The notes below the pieces were generated by a model. The model was not told the origin of the DNA. It did no database searches and was given only the letters and a program-made list of their open reading frames with translations. From Eustoma russellianum (taxonomy: Eukaryota > Streptophyta > Magnoliopsida > Gentianales > Gentianaceae), in the NCBI GenBank assembly GCA_036186865.1, contig AP025040.1, forward strand, positions 36,137,425 through 36,201,424: a DNA stretch of 64,000 nt, read 5' to 3'. This document shows, piece by piece, positions 1 through 10,122 of the stretch. How positions within the stretch are numbered: the first letter of the stretch is position 1; the number at the start of each line of letters is the position of its first letter. The translations under genes were made by a program, and so were the position numbers.

Positions 1-1283
1 TGACGATGATAAAAAGAATGAAGTCCTTCGGGAAGCTCATAGTTCCCGTCTATCTATTCATGCTGGAGCCAAAAAAAGGTACCAAGACTTAAAGCAGAGA
101 TTCTGGTGGCATGGCATGAAGAAACAAATTGCTGAATTCGTGGAGAAATGCCTTGTGTGTCAAAAAGTGAAAGCAGAATATCAAAGACCTACCGGATTAT
201 TGCAGCCTCTTGAAGTTCCCGAGTTGAAATGGGATCACTTCACTATGGACTTTGTGACTGACCTGCCAAGGACAAAGAATGGACATGATGATATTTTGGT
301 TGTAGTCGATCTTTTGGCGAAATCCGCTCATTTCATGGCTATTACAATCAAAGCCTCTATGGAGAAGTTGGCTACTATGTATGTTGATCAGATTGTGTGC
401 CTGCATGGAGTACCCATGAGTATTGTTTGTGACCGCGACCCTCACTTTACTTCTCGATTTTGGATAGCTTTCCAAAAAGAATGGGCACTGAGATACGAAT
501 GAGCTCAGCATTTCACCCTCAGATGGATGGTCAATCGGAGATAACCATCCAAACACTGGAAGACATGTTACGAGCTTGCATACTTGATTTCGGAGGAAGT
601 TGGGACAAGAGTCTCAAGCTAGTGGAGTTCTCCTATAATAATAGCTACCATCGATCCATTGGGATAGCTCCTTATGAAGCGCTATATGGGAGAAAGTGCC
701 GCACTCCACTTTATTGGGATGAAATTGGAGATAAAATTTTTGCAGGACCTGATTTAGTGGAGCAGACCCGAGAAAAAGTGTTGATTGTTAAGCAAAGGTT
801 GAAAGAGGCCCAAGATAGAAGCAAAGTTTGGGCTGACCAAAAAGGCGACCAGTGGAGTTTCAGTCAGGAGAAAAAGTGTTCTTAAAGGTATCGCCATCAA
901 AGGGAGTGAAAAGATTTGGCATAGAAGGCAAACTAAGTCCCAGATTTATCGGCCCTTATGAGATTCTCGAAAGGATTGAAGAAGTCGCTTACCGGCTAGC
1001 ACTACTGCCATCACTGTCTCAGTTGCACGATGTATTTCACGTATCCCAGCTTTGCCAGTACGTGCATGAGCCCAGTCATATCATTAAGGAGCAGCTGTTG
1101 AAAGGTGAAGCCGACGTGACATACGAAGAAGAGCCGGAGAGGATCATCGACCGTAAGGAAAAGGCACTAAGGAAATGATCTATTCGTATGGTTAAGGTGC
1201 AATGGAAGCACCACTCGATTGATGAAGCTACTTGGGAGACGGAAGAAAACATGAAAAGCTTATGCACACATATTTTTGATTAG
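1..1283 (+). pseudogene. T1: Ty3/gypsy pol tail (integrase plus chromodomain-like end), broken
   Basis: The C-terminal part of a Ty3 polyprotein enters the window already inside integrase. The zinc-finger end is visible (CLVCQKVKAE, about base 150), then the core: TMDFV holds the first catalytic Asp, CDRD the second, and QSEITIQ stands where the family usually has QSERTIQ, so the Glu is kept. The C-terminal GPYEILERIE and FHVSQL blocks follow. The tail VKVQWKHH...EATWE resembles a degenerate chromodomain, which in plant chromoviruses steers integration. The reading frame changes twice (about 460-500 and 852-885) and a TGA interrupts it at 1176-1178, so it is dead. It is followed directly by a polypurine tract and the 3' LTR. 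The 5' part lies outside the window. Confidence 0.93.
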
Positions 1284-1315
1284 TGCTTTAAAGTTTCGAG
1301 GACGGAACTTGTAAT

Positions 1316-1327
1316 AAAGGGGGAGGA
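1316..1327 (+). other. T1 polypurine tract
   Basis: The purine run AAAGGGGGAGGA sits directly before the LTR that begins TGTTGTACCCC. Position and composition match the plus-strand primer site of LTR retrotransposons. Confidence 0.85.
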
Positions 1328-2138
1328 TGTTGTACCCCACGAAAAGTGTACTGTACTTGAAACTCGTATGAAGTGGCGTAATAAAATATTAGTTCTTCCA
1401 AGTACATTTTATTAAGTTTTATTATCGCTTCTTTAATTATTCTTCCTTAAAGTAAATACTATAAGAAATAGTATAATACTCAAAGTATGTATTATGGAGT
1501 ATGTGAAATGACCATTTTGCCCCTCCAAGACCTTGGGAATTTCGGCCACAAAGGCCTTAAAGGACTTTAGAATATTCTTCCTTTATGAGAAGACTAGCCT
1601 TGATGGCATTATTAAAAGCAAGCCTAAAAGCCTAAACAAGAAATTACATATTAAAAGTAATGGTATAATTATATAAGTATGAGTTATGAAATGAGGGGAA
1701 AAGACAAAAATAACCCCCCAACCGTCCAAAAAATTCGGCCAACTCAAGGAGGAGTTCTAGAAGACTCCTTATTGTTACATTTCTATTTTATTTTGAAGAC
1801 CAAAGTAAAATAATATGAAAAATCAAGCATGGGGGACAAAAGTAGTCAAATTCACAAAACACCAAGACCCTTACCCCTTTCCATGCACACATGAGATTCT
1901 TGTCTCCCCCTTTTTGACCCAAAACCGCCGGATTCCCCCTCCCTCTACCCCTTGGAGACTTCATCAATTTAACAAGAAGCTCCTCTTCCATCTCCAACAA
2001 AGAACACTCTCAAGAGTTGTCCAAGCAAATTACTAGAGACTCATTTCACACTTAGGCAATTCTATCATCATCATCTAATTTCGGCCAACTTGAAGCTAGG
2101 AATGTTAATATCATCTTCATCTTCAAGCTCCAAGGTTC

Positions 2139-2150
2139 ATCTAGGTAAGT
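2139..2150 (+). promoter_or_regulatory. T1 LTR candidate 5' splice site
   Basis: CATCTAG|GTAAGT is a near-perfect plant donor, with the junction after 2144. An ATG at 2102-2104 opens a frame that reaches the junction with one base left over. That is the phase needed to continue into the short frame at 4947-5005. Splicing itself is inference. Confidence 0.4.
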
Positions 2151-4276
2151 TGCATGCTAAACCTCCTAAGTGAATTTCATATTTCTAAGAATGAAGCTCA
2201 CATTGACACCCTTTTTCCTTGTTAAAACCGTGACATCCCCATGGTCACTAGGTGAAGATTCTTCAACTTCCTAAGTGGTGCTAACTTCTTGGTGGTTTGA
2301 ATTCATTTCAAACTCCATTCAAGCCTCATCTTGGTAAGCTAATCTAGCCTCAAAATAGCTCTATTCTTCAATTAAAGTAGTAGCTAATGTTCTTCCTCTT
2401 TTTCCCTCAAAATCGTATGCTATATGGAGTAGTTGGAGGAAACTTCAATTCATTTCATCCAAGGTTCAACCTAGAGGAAGGTTTCTAGCTTAAAGAGGCA
2501 AGTATACTCTAGACAATCTTAACTTATTTGTGAAGTGTATGCTTGAATGACTAGTCATTTTTAAGATATGAATCTAGTTGAAGATTCTAAGTTCAAAGCA
2601 TGAGAGCTTAGTTGTTCCTTAAGCAAAGTGGCTTACATGTGTGTAATTCTTCCAAAGATGAATTCTTTGCTTGAACTAAATATGATATGAGGACCATCCT
2701 ATACAAAATGAGGGCTTTTTCGGATGGTTCATGCATTAGTAAATTGATTCTAGTTGATAATAGATTTTTTTGTAGCATGAAAGGCATGAAGATGGCGTGT
2801 GTGCTAGATGTAAATTTGCAAGGTTGTTTTGGCATGATTGAATGTGTTGCATGCCTAAGGTAAACATGGTAATATTCATCTTTCTCACCATGGAAGGGGA
2901 CGGCTAGAAAGGGTCTAGTATGAATGAACATTGATTCTTGTGAAGAAACATATCTTGTGAGGTAAAAGATGTATGAAAGTTGTATGTTTGAATGATTTAC
3001 TACAAGGGTGTATTTGTGCTCAAATTAAAACGAGATATGAGTTCTTCCATGTGCAAGAAACGGGCTTTTTATGGAGGTTATGTGATACATGAATTAGTTG
3101 AGCCAAAGGTAGACTTTATCAATTGTAAAATGTGCAAAAATTATGTGCGCTATGTGTAAGTTGCAAAACTGTTGGTGTGGTTCATATGTAGCTTAATGAA
3201 TGTTATGAATCCCGGAATGTTTATGTTAAAGGGTGTATTTAGTGGTTATTAAGTCATTTTAGAGGAATAAGGTTAGTTGTAAACACTTGACAAGAAAAGT
3301 GGCAGAAAGGAAAAACTACTGGAGCTGGAACAGTTTTAAGTGGTGTGTTGTGTGACCTGAAAATGGACCATAGGAACGTGAAAATGAGCTTATTTTTGGT
3401 AGGATACTAGTCTTTGTATGTTTATTAAATCTGTTAGCTGGAATTTTGGTAAAATGACTTGTAGTTTATCCGCAATAAAATATTTATTGACAACTGGCCA
3501 CTCCATATTCTGTACGTACCCAGTCTTGGAAAAATAATTAAATGACCACTCTAAACTTATTGGATTGCTCTAAAATTTTTATGGAAATTACCTAAGACAT
3601 AGATGAACATGTCCATGTAAATAAACCAGCTTGAAACTATTGTTTTGAGGGTTAACCACTGAATTGAAGTTGGTGTTACGAAACAGGGAAAACAGGATAG
3701 AATTATGGCATGAGTTGGGAGGCCTTATTCTTGTGGATTTGGACTTGTATGTGCTGTTGGGCATATGAATATTATTCCTTGGTGTGTTTAATATGTTTTT
3801 CAGGTTTTGTCCCTAGCTAAATAAGATTTTATGGCCTTGAAATTAAGGTAAAAAGTGGGTACTGCACTGCTGGATTGAGCAGTACTCTTTTTAGTGACTT
3901 AATGATTTGAGGGTCTTATCTATCTCGAAATGTAACGAAATTTTTATGGCATGTGGATAAGACTCCATTATGCATATGTATGGAATGAGATTATGAAAAT
4001 AAGCTTGATTTGATATGTTTGAGGCCGCATGAACAGAACGTTAATTCTGGAAAAATTTTTCATCTCAAAGAACAAGGCCATATATGTATTATGTGATGCA
4101 TTTAGTCATGAACTATATATATTGCACATCATGCATTGCATCATCCTCATTTACATGAGTTATGAAACTGTTTTCATGTTAAAGAAATTACGGAAAGCTC
4201 TTTTAAAGAAAAGATTTCAGTTTTGAAAAGAACGACTCCTATTGGTACCATTGGTTCCTGGCCAGCATAACCCGCT

Positions 4277-4571
4277 CCAGATCCGGGGTTAATTGATATG
4301 ATGATGATTATGATCGTTCAGGCCCGGAGAGAATAGACCTGATTATAATGATTATAACCGTTTAGGCCCGGAGAGAATAGACCTGATTACGATGATTATG
4401 ACCGTTAAAGCCCGGAAATAATAGACCTGACAATGATGATTATGACCGTACAAGTCCGGAGAGAATAGACTTGATGATGATTGATTGATTGTATGACCGT
4501 TTTCAGATCCGGACGTAATAGATCTGAAGGGAATGGTATGACTACCTCAGATCCGGATATAATAGATCTGA
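4277..4571 (+). repeat. T1 LTR tandem repeat, about 43-52 bp unit, six or more copies
   Basis: Diverged units each carry a CCGGA core (about 4324, 4369, 4411, 4457, 4509 and 4553), followed by AATAGACCTGA or AATAGATCTGA and preceded by GATTATGACCG-like sequence. A partial unit starts near 4277. It occupies the same LTR slot as unrelated tandem repeats in T4 and in the T5/T6 family. Confidence 0.85.
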
Positions 4572-4910
4572 ATACTCACTTCTCTCATTTTATTGACGAT
4601 GATGTTTTTGAAAGAAAGAATGAAAGAACTTATCCTCATTTTATCATTATGCATCACTTGTGCATATTCATACATGCTGCATTTCATGGCTAGTTGAAGG
4701 ATGGATATACTATTACTTAGGCTATGATGCTATGATTTAATATCTCCTAGGTTATGATCTTAATGTGATTTCTTGTCTCATAAGTTATGATCTTATTTCC
4801 TTACGGGTAATGGATTGAAGGTCAGGTATGTTGTGAATCCAATCTTTTTGGGGTTTGGTTCTTGTGTATACTTTCCATTTAATTCATGATTGTTTATGGT
4901 GTACTTGCTG

Positions 4911-4946
4911 GTGACTTTGTCACTCACCCCTTATTTTTCCTCCCAG
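4911..4946 (+). promoter_or_regulatory. T1 LTR hairpin, branchpoint-like motif and acceptor-like AG
   Basis: GTGAC, loop TTT, GTCAC (4911-4923) forms a 5-bp hairpin. It is followed by CTCACCCC and a pyrimidine-rich run ending CCCAG at 4946. CTCAC fits the plant branchpoint consensus, about 22 nt before the AG. The layout recurs with different stem sequences at 46299-46336 and 62661-62702. Confidence 0.45.
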
Positions 4947-5005
4947 AGCCTGCAGGAAACAGGGTAGAGTGGATCGATGACGAGCCTAGGGTTCCCTATC
5001 CATAG
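4947..5005 (+). other. T1 LTR short acidic frame after the acceptor-like AG
   Basis: Two bases after the AG, 18 codons run to TAG at 5003-5005 and include the acidic block VEWIDDEPR. The block resembles FIEDEP and FIEEEP at the same place in T5 and T6. Whether it is translated is unknown. Confidence 0.3.
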
Positions 5006-5025
5006 ACGTGCGAGAGGAGGACAAC

Positions 5026-5030
5026 TTAAG
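5026..5030. other. S1 target-site duplication (left)
   Basis: TTAAG here and TTAAG at 16549-16553 flank S1 exactly. They mark one 5-bp staggered integration into the T1 LTR. Confidence 0.95.
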
Positions 5031-5071
5031 TGTAGAAATAAGAGGGTTTGAGTGATTTCAAAATAAGAAAT

Positions 5072-5075
<4 letters not shown>

Positions 5076-5116
<41 letters not shown>
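5076..5116. repeat. (AT)n microsatellite in the S1 5' LTR
   Basis: About 20 AT dinucleotides. The copy in the 3' LTR (13530-13564) is shorter, showing slippage since insertion. Confidence 0.95.
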
Positions 5117-5119
<3 letters not shown>

Positions 5120-6342
5120 GTTGAGAATATATATACACAAGTGTACATGTATGCATGATAACTTGCCTTATTTAGCTTATATATTATGTTGCCTTACTAA
5201 CGAGCCATGAAGCATTAAAGCTTACATCATATGGCGAACATTTGTTGAGTTTATACTAGTTTCAGGTGCCACAATTAATGAACTAAAGTAGTTCATTAAG
5301 TGAAGTACTTAGTTTAATAAACTAAGTAGTTCATTAAAGGAAGATGCATTTGGAAAAGGCACAAAGGCAACATGGCTATGGAAGGAAAGTCTTCTCCTCC
5401 TCCCCACATTCAATGTCACACGTTTTTATACACATATATATACTATATTTTCAGATTTTTTATAAAAGGCACATACACATGTATTCCAACGTACTACCGA
5501 CACGTTATATATCTTACGTACGTACGTTAACGTCACACCACTATACTTAACTCATATTTATGAGTATATTCAGGTCTTATATCATATGATATAAGATATG
5601 GTGATGACAAATTAAATACGACACGATAAAAGGTTCTAAACCGAAATTTGTCGTATCGGGCGAATACCGAAACTTCGCCAATGTGTCACGTACTTGCCAT
5701 AAATAAATGGCCAGCCCATATACATCAAAAATTGATGAAAATTTCGTGATACACATGGTGTGATTAGCCAAAAATACTTTCCATGTTGGCACACACAAAT
5801 CACCCCACATTTAGGCCAAAATGTGAAGATTCCAATTTTAATTTTGTCACATGTTTATGGTACCACTTTAAATCAGCCAAGTGCTGAAATTCAAAGTATA
5901 TATTATATATATTATGTATAACATAATATATATATCATGTGCAAAAGTTGGAATTTAAATTAGAGAAAAATCGGGTAATCGATAAATATCGAAAATTCGG
6001 TTTTCTACGCACTTAACATGGAACGTTTTTCTTGAACATCATGTGACACGTATCTAGACACTTTCTACATATAATATACATCTTAAAGTGTTCTAGAAAA
6101 TTAAATTAAGGGCTGATTGGAATATTACATGTGTGTATTACTAAATGTGCACTATTTTACAAAGTTAGCAAAAATAAATTTCAGCACATGTACAAACACA
6201 TTCCAACGTTACTACAGCTGAGATGGAGCACATGTGGAGCCTTGTTGGCATGTTGATTGGTCAAGGATCAATCATACAATGTTGAGAAATCAAAGAGAGA
6301 AGCTACAAAAGGTAAGTATTCAACATATACCTCTCTTATGTC

Positions 6343-6694
6343 ACATGCTGAAAATTTCAGCATGTCACACTTGTCTTGGCCGAATTCTTCACCATTAAGC
6401 AAGATATTTTGTCAATTTTTCATTAAAGGATAAATTAAAGGAGTTATGGAAATGATTTGAATTTTATGTAAGGTAATTAAGTGTGATATTTTACATATCA
6501 CACATGCTGAAATTTTTCAGCATGTGTGAAGAGTGTGCTGGCCGAATGTTGCTTCTCATTGTGTCCAAGTTCACTCTTCATTTGGTAGCAAGACTTACCT
6601 TATATAATTGATTTATTTTTATGACAAAAATTCAAAGGAAAATGGAAAAAATCTGAATTTATCTCATGTTGTAAATGCTGAAAATTTCAGCATT
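6343..6694. promoter_or_regulatory. S1 LTR: three palindromes of the ATGCTGAAA/TTTCAGCAT type
   Basis: Inverted repeats lie at 6343-6365 (11-bp arms), 6499-6528 (13-bp arms) and 6674-6694 (10-bp arms). Each is followed 15-25 nt later by TGGCCGA, giving a diverged repeat of about 160 bp. The same palindrome and motif recur in the S2 LTR (near 17520) and in reverse in S4 (near 32180 and 41510). Palindromic repeat clusters are known from Sirevirus LTRs and are thought to act in the promoter. That function here is inference. Confidence 0.7.
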
Positions 6695-7132
6695 AACAAT
6701 AGGGTGCTGGCCGATTTCTTTGAGGATGGAAGGAAGAATTTTTGTGTCTTGCACTTTATGACAAAATTTGAGAATTATGGTATGATCTAATGATTGATTA
6801 TTTGGCAAATATTTAGTGTTTATTTCAGATTTTCCATGTCATCAAATGATGACAACATTGAGCCAATCAAGAGGTGCCAAGTAAGCAATGACTAAATGAT
6901 GGTCCAATGGAGTGATGCCAAGTAAGCAAAGCATTGTCACCATGATGTCTTACACTCTCTCAAGCACTTAAAAGGAAATTTTCAAGAGGGGGACATGCAC
7001 AATAGGGGACGGCTGGAATTTAAAAGAAGGAAGAGGAGAACAAACAAATACAACACCAAGATTTGCATTCTAAAGTGATCAAAGTGCCAAGCCTCCTTTC
7101 TCCTACATTTTCTTTCTCTCTTTTCTTGTAAA

Positions 7133-7231
7133 AAGCCTATTGTACTTTGCATCTTTCAATCTTGAATAGGCTTCATAGAAACCACCATTCATTCATCTTT
7201 GTAAAAGATTGATCAAGGTGTGATCAATCTT
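7133..7231 (+). promoter_or_regulatory. S1 LTR: paired leader hairpins
   Basis: First hairpin: AAGCCTATT (7133-7141) pairs with AATAGGCTT (7165-7173). Second: AAGATTGATCA, loop AGGTG, TGATCAATCTT (7205-7231). Both pairings are preserved at matching places in the S2 LTRs and, less perfectly, in S4. A role in the transcript leader is inference. Confidence 0.5.
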
Positions 7232-8102
7232 CATTCTAGCGAGGTGGTGGTGTTCGTGTGAATTGTACTCGACATACAAGGTTTGTAAAGGGTTGGAGTT
7301 AGGTGTAACTCTATCAACCCTGCGGTAAGGTGTACTGCGTGTGTGTGATTAGTGTGAACCAAGGAAGGTGTTCCTTGAAGACTGGAGTAGGTTGTTTATA
7401 ACCGAACCAGTATAAAATTCTTGGTGCAATTTACTTTCAGCATTTACTTTTCAGTTTCTGCACTGTTTATCCGTTTTGTTCACGTTCGGAAAAATAGTAA
7501 ACGATTTCCAAAAATTATAAAAATTTCCAGAAACATACATAAACGTTCTAGGGTTAATTTGGCACAAGTTTCAACCCTTTTGGACAAGTATAGGTCAGTC
7601 AAACATCAAAAGATCTGAGACTAGTGCAGTCTGATTTTCAGACTTGCAAAGGTTGAGACTTTGGTTGTGTTTGACCTACTTCCCAAAAGAATTTTCAAAA
7701 ACTGTTTCAACCTATTTAAATATAGTGTGTGAGGAGTTATTGGTCAAATTTTCAGATCATTTGGACATTCACACAAATAGGAATTAATTTTTCAAAACCA
7801 TCTACCGTTTCTGGCAGATTTGCACAATCTGAGTGCCAACGGTTTTTGAAGGGGTTAAAGGTTGAATTTTGATTTGAAATTTTTAGGGGACCCTCATAAC
7901 ATCTGAGGCTAAGTTCTCTCAAAATTTCATAATTTTTGGAGACCTCTAACCTGGTTTTAAAAACGTTTTAAAACAGGTCCTGAAAACAGAATCTGTTTTC
8001 AGAACTTGAATTGTTCAAGTTTAAAGAAATTTTAAAAAGCACACTTTCCGCACCATCTATTCAACCCCCCCCCTTCTAGTGGTGCCTTGCAGATCCTACA
8101 AG

Positions 8103-8117
8103 TGGTATCAGAGAGCA
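8103..8117 (+). other. S1 primer binding site
   Basis: TGGTATCAGAGAGCA begins two bases after the 5' LTR. It has the form complementary to the 3' end of initiator Met tRNA, usual for plant copia elements. Confidence 0.9.
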
Positions 8118-8154
8118 GGAATACTCACTACAAGGAATCCAACGATTCAGTGAG

Positions 8155-9276
8155 ATGGCATCCACAAATCTCAAAACCGAACAAGAAGGTATGTCGAGCC
8201 AAAGGCCTCCACTTTTTGACGGTGAGTCTTTTATTCAATGGAAACTTAGGATGAAACTTTTTCTTATGGCTATAGATATAGATCTTTGGTCAATAATTGA
8301 AGATGGTCCATATGTCCCATCTAATGTATCCACTGTAGACGGAGTCACTTTAGAAGTTATTAAAACTAGACAAGAATATACAAGTGATGATAAAAAGAAA
8401 CTTAGTATGAATGCTAGGGCTATGCAATTGCTTTTAAACGGATTAAGTAAAAGTGAGTCTAGTTATGTGTCAAATTGTTCGAGTGCACAAGAAATGTGGA
8501 GAATTTTAGAAATGAAACACGAAGGCACGAGTCAAGTAAAAGAGTCAAAAATTAACATGCTCATGTCTACTCTTGAGTCTTTTAAATTGTTGCCTAATGA
8601 GTCGATTGTAGATATGGATCTTCGTTTAACTAACATCTATAACTCTCTTGAGTCTCTTGGTAAGGCTTTTACTACGCAGGAAAAGGTACAGAAAGTCCTA
8701 CGAAGCCTTCCTTCGGAATGGGACCCTAAAGTGACTGCTATAGAAGAAAGTAAGGAGACTAAATCAATAAAAATGGAAGAACTTATTGGCTCACTCAAAG
8801 TCTATGAAAACAAACTTACTATTCGGAAATCGGAATCATCTAAACAAGGTAAGACAATTGCTTTTAAATCAAATGAATACGTCTCCCCTCCCTCCGATCA
8901 CGTAGATGATAGTGATTCCGAATCGGATAATGATGATTTAATTCTATTGGCTAAAGGACTAAGAAGATTCATGAGAAAATCATTTAGAAATAAAAACAAG
9001 GGCACTACATCTAAAAGAAACAAAAACAAGTCAAATGATAAGGACATTAAATGTTATGAATGCGGCAAACTCGGACACTTATCATATGACTGCCCTAACA
9101 AAGAAAAGCAAACTAATAAATACCCTGACAAGGAGCGGAACAAAAATAGACTCGTCTCAGATCCTAAACAAAGGAGACGTGCACTAAAGGCCTCCACATG
9201 GAGTGACTCATCAGACTCTGAAACTGAGACCGAAGAGGAGACCTGCTCAAGTTTGCTTTGCTTCAAAGGCGTCTAA
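8155..9276 (+). CDS. gag: S1 gag, N-terminal and nucleocapsid part (frameshifted near 9240)
   Basis: The capsid-like protein of S1 forms the particle in which reverse transcription takes place. The ATG at 8155 lies 38 bp after the primer site and fits the family start. The first 230 residues are the copia gag fold (RPPLFDGESFIQWKLRMKLF near residues 17-36; LLNGLSKSE near 97). An acidic stretch (SDSESDNDD) follows, then a basic region and a CCHC zinc knuckle CYECGKLGHLSYDC near residue 300, which binds RNA. After SDSETETEEE the frame runs out. The continuation AQVCF lies one frame over, so a small indel near 9240 breaks the gene. S3 reads straight through the matching point. Confidence 0.9.
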   Translation: MASTNLKTEQEGMSSQRPPLFDGESFIQWKLRMKLFLMAIDIDLWSIIEDGPYVPSNVSTVDGVTLEVIKTRQEYTSDDKKKLSMNARAMQLLLNGLSKSESSYVSNCSSAQEMWRILEMKHEGTSQVKESKINMLMSTLESFKLLPNESIVDMDLRLTNIYNSLESLGKAFTTQEKVQKVLRSLPSEWDPKVTAIEESKETKSIKMEELIGSLKVYENKLTIRKSESSKQGKTIAFKSNEYVSPPSDHVDDSDSESDNDDLILLAKGLRRFMRKSFRNKNKGTTSKRNKNKSNDKDIKCYECGKLGHLSYDCPNKEKQTNKYPDKERNKNRLVSDPKQRRRALKASTWSDSSDSETETEEETCSSLLCFKGV

Positions 9277-10067
9277 TGAGGTATCATCTGATTCTGACTC
9301 TGACTCTGAACCTTCTTACGATGATCTTTTTAGTCAGTATCTTGAATTACATAAATTTACTAAGACTCTCGCAAAAGAAAAGAAACGTTTAATTGAAGAC
9401 AAGAAACTGTTAGAATCCTCTAACGAGAATCTTGTCGCTCAATTAAGCGATTCAAAGAAAGAGTCTTCATGTGTCATCACTGCATTAAAAACCTGAGATC
9501 TCATCATTAACTTCTCAAAATAATGAAATGAAATCCGAGATTTCAAATTTGAAATCAAGGAATACAGACTTAGAGAAAATGATGAAACAATTCGATACAG
9601 GGTCAAACATGCTGCATCGCATCATATTATCACAAAAGCATGACAGTGACAAAACTGGATTGGGATACGTTGATACTAACGAAGTATCAACCAAACCAAC
9701 CAAGTTTGTTGTGTCTAAGAAAGTAGACACCCCTAAGCATCAAGTGGCGTCTAAGATGACGCAAAAAGCACCCCCTTCCACACGCCCCACTCCCTCATAT
9801 CATGTGAAATATAACGTTGTACCATATAGATATGAGAAGAAAAGAACAATGCATACACGAAATACATATCATCCACGCACTACGCACACACACACAAGGA
9901 CATATCACAAACGTCCTTCATATAATGAGTATAGAGGAGTCCTTGGGCAAAGACCCAAAGTACATGCACCACATGTATATTATATCGCACCTTCATTCTT
10001 GCCATTTGATAGACCGAGAAGGATCACCCAAGTATGGGTACCGAAAGGTACCTTTACCAAAAGGTGA
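9203..10067 (+). pseudogene. S1 gag, C-terminal coiled-coil part in two further frames
   Basis: Gag continues as AQVCFASK and an acidic DSDSDSEPSYDDLF, then a Lys/Glu-rich stretch likely to be a coiled coil, to a TGA at 9494-9496. It resumes in the third frame at about 9528 (SEISNLKSRNTDLEKMM) and ends with QVWVPKGTF before TGA at 10065-10067. Extended coiled-coil gag is typical of Sireviruses. Two frame changes and a stop mean it cannot be read as one protein. Inactivating mutation is the simplest reading. Confidence 0.8.
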
Positions 10068-10122
10068 TTAACTAACTCGAAAGGACCCAAAATTAAAAGG
10101 GTACCTAAATCACCTTTTCACA

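Larger units (their letters stand above)
1328..5030 (+). repeat. T1 3' LTR, left part (interrupted by S1)
   Basis: The LTR starts TGTTGTACCCC just after the polypurine tract. It continues to the S1 insertion and resumes at 16549, ending GGGCGCTACA at 16841, about 4.0 kb in total without S1. It is AT-rich and has no long reading frame. A TATA-like ATTATATAAG lies near 1668. Inside it are a good 5' splice-site match (2139-2150), a tandem repeat (4277-4571), a hairpin with an acceptor-like tract (4911-4946) and a short acidic frame (4947-5005). The 5' LTR lies outside the window. Confidence 0.88.
5031..8100 (+). repeat. S1 5' LTR
   Basis: It runs from TGTAGAAATA to GATCCTACA and abuts the primer site. 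It contains an AT microsatellite near its start, three palindromic blocks (6343-6694), two leader hairpins (7133-7231) and the Sirevirus-type end TTCTAGTGGTG. It has no long reading frame. Confidence 0.95.

Noticed and set aside
5577..5810. Identical short open frames in both S1 LTRs (77, 60 and 65 codons).
   Set aside because: They are identical only because the LTRs are recent copies of each other. No family motif or coding bias was seen.
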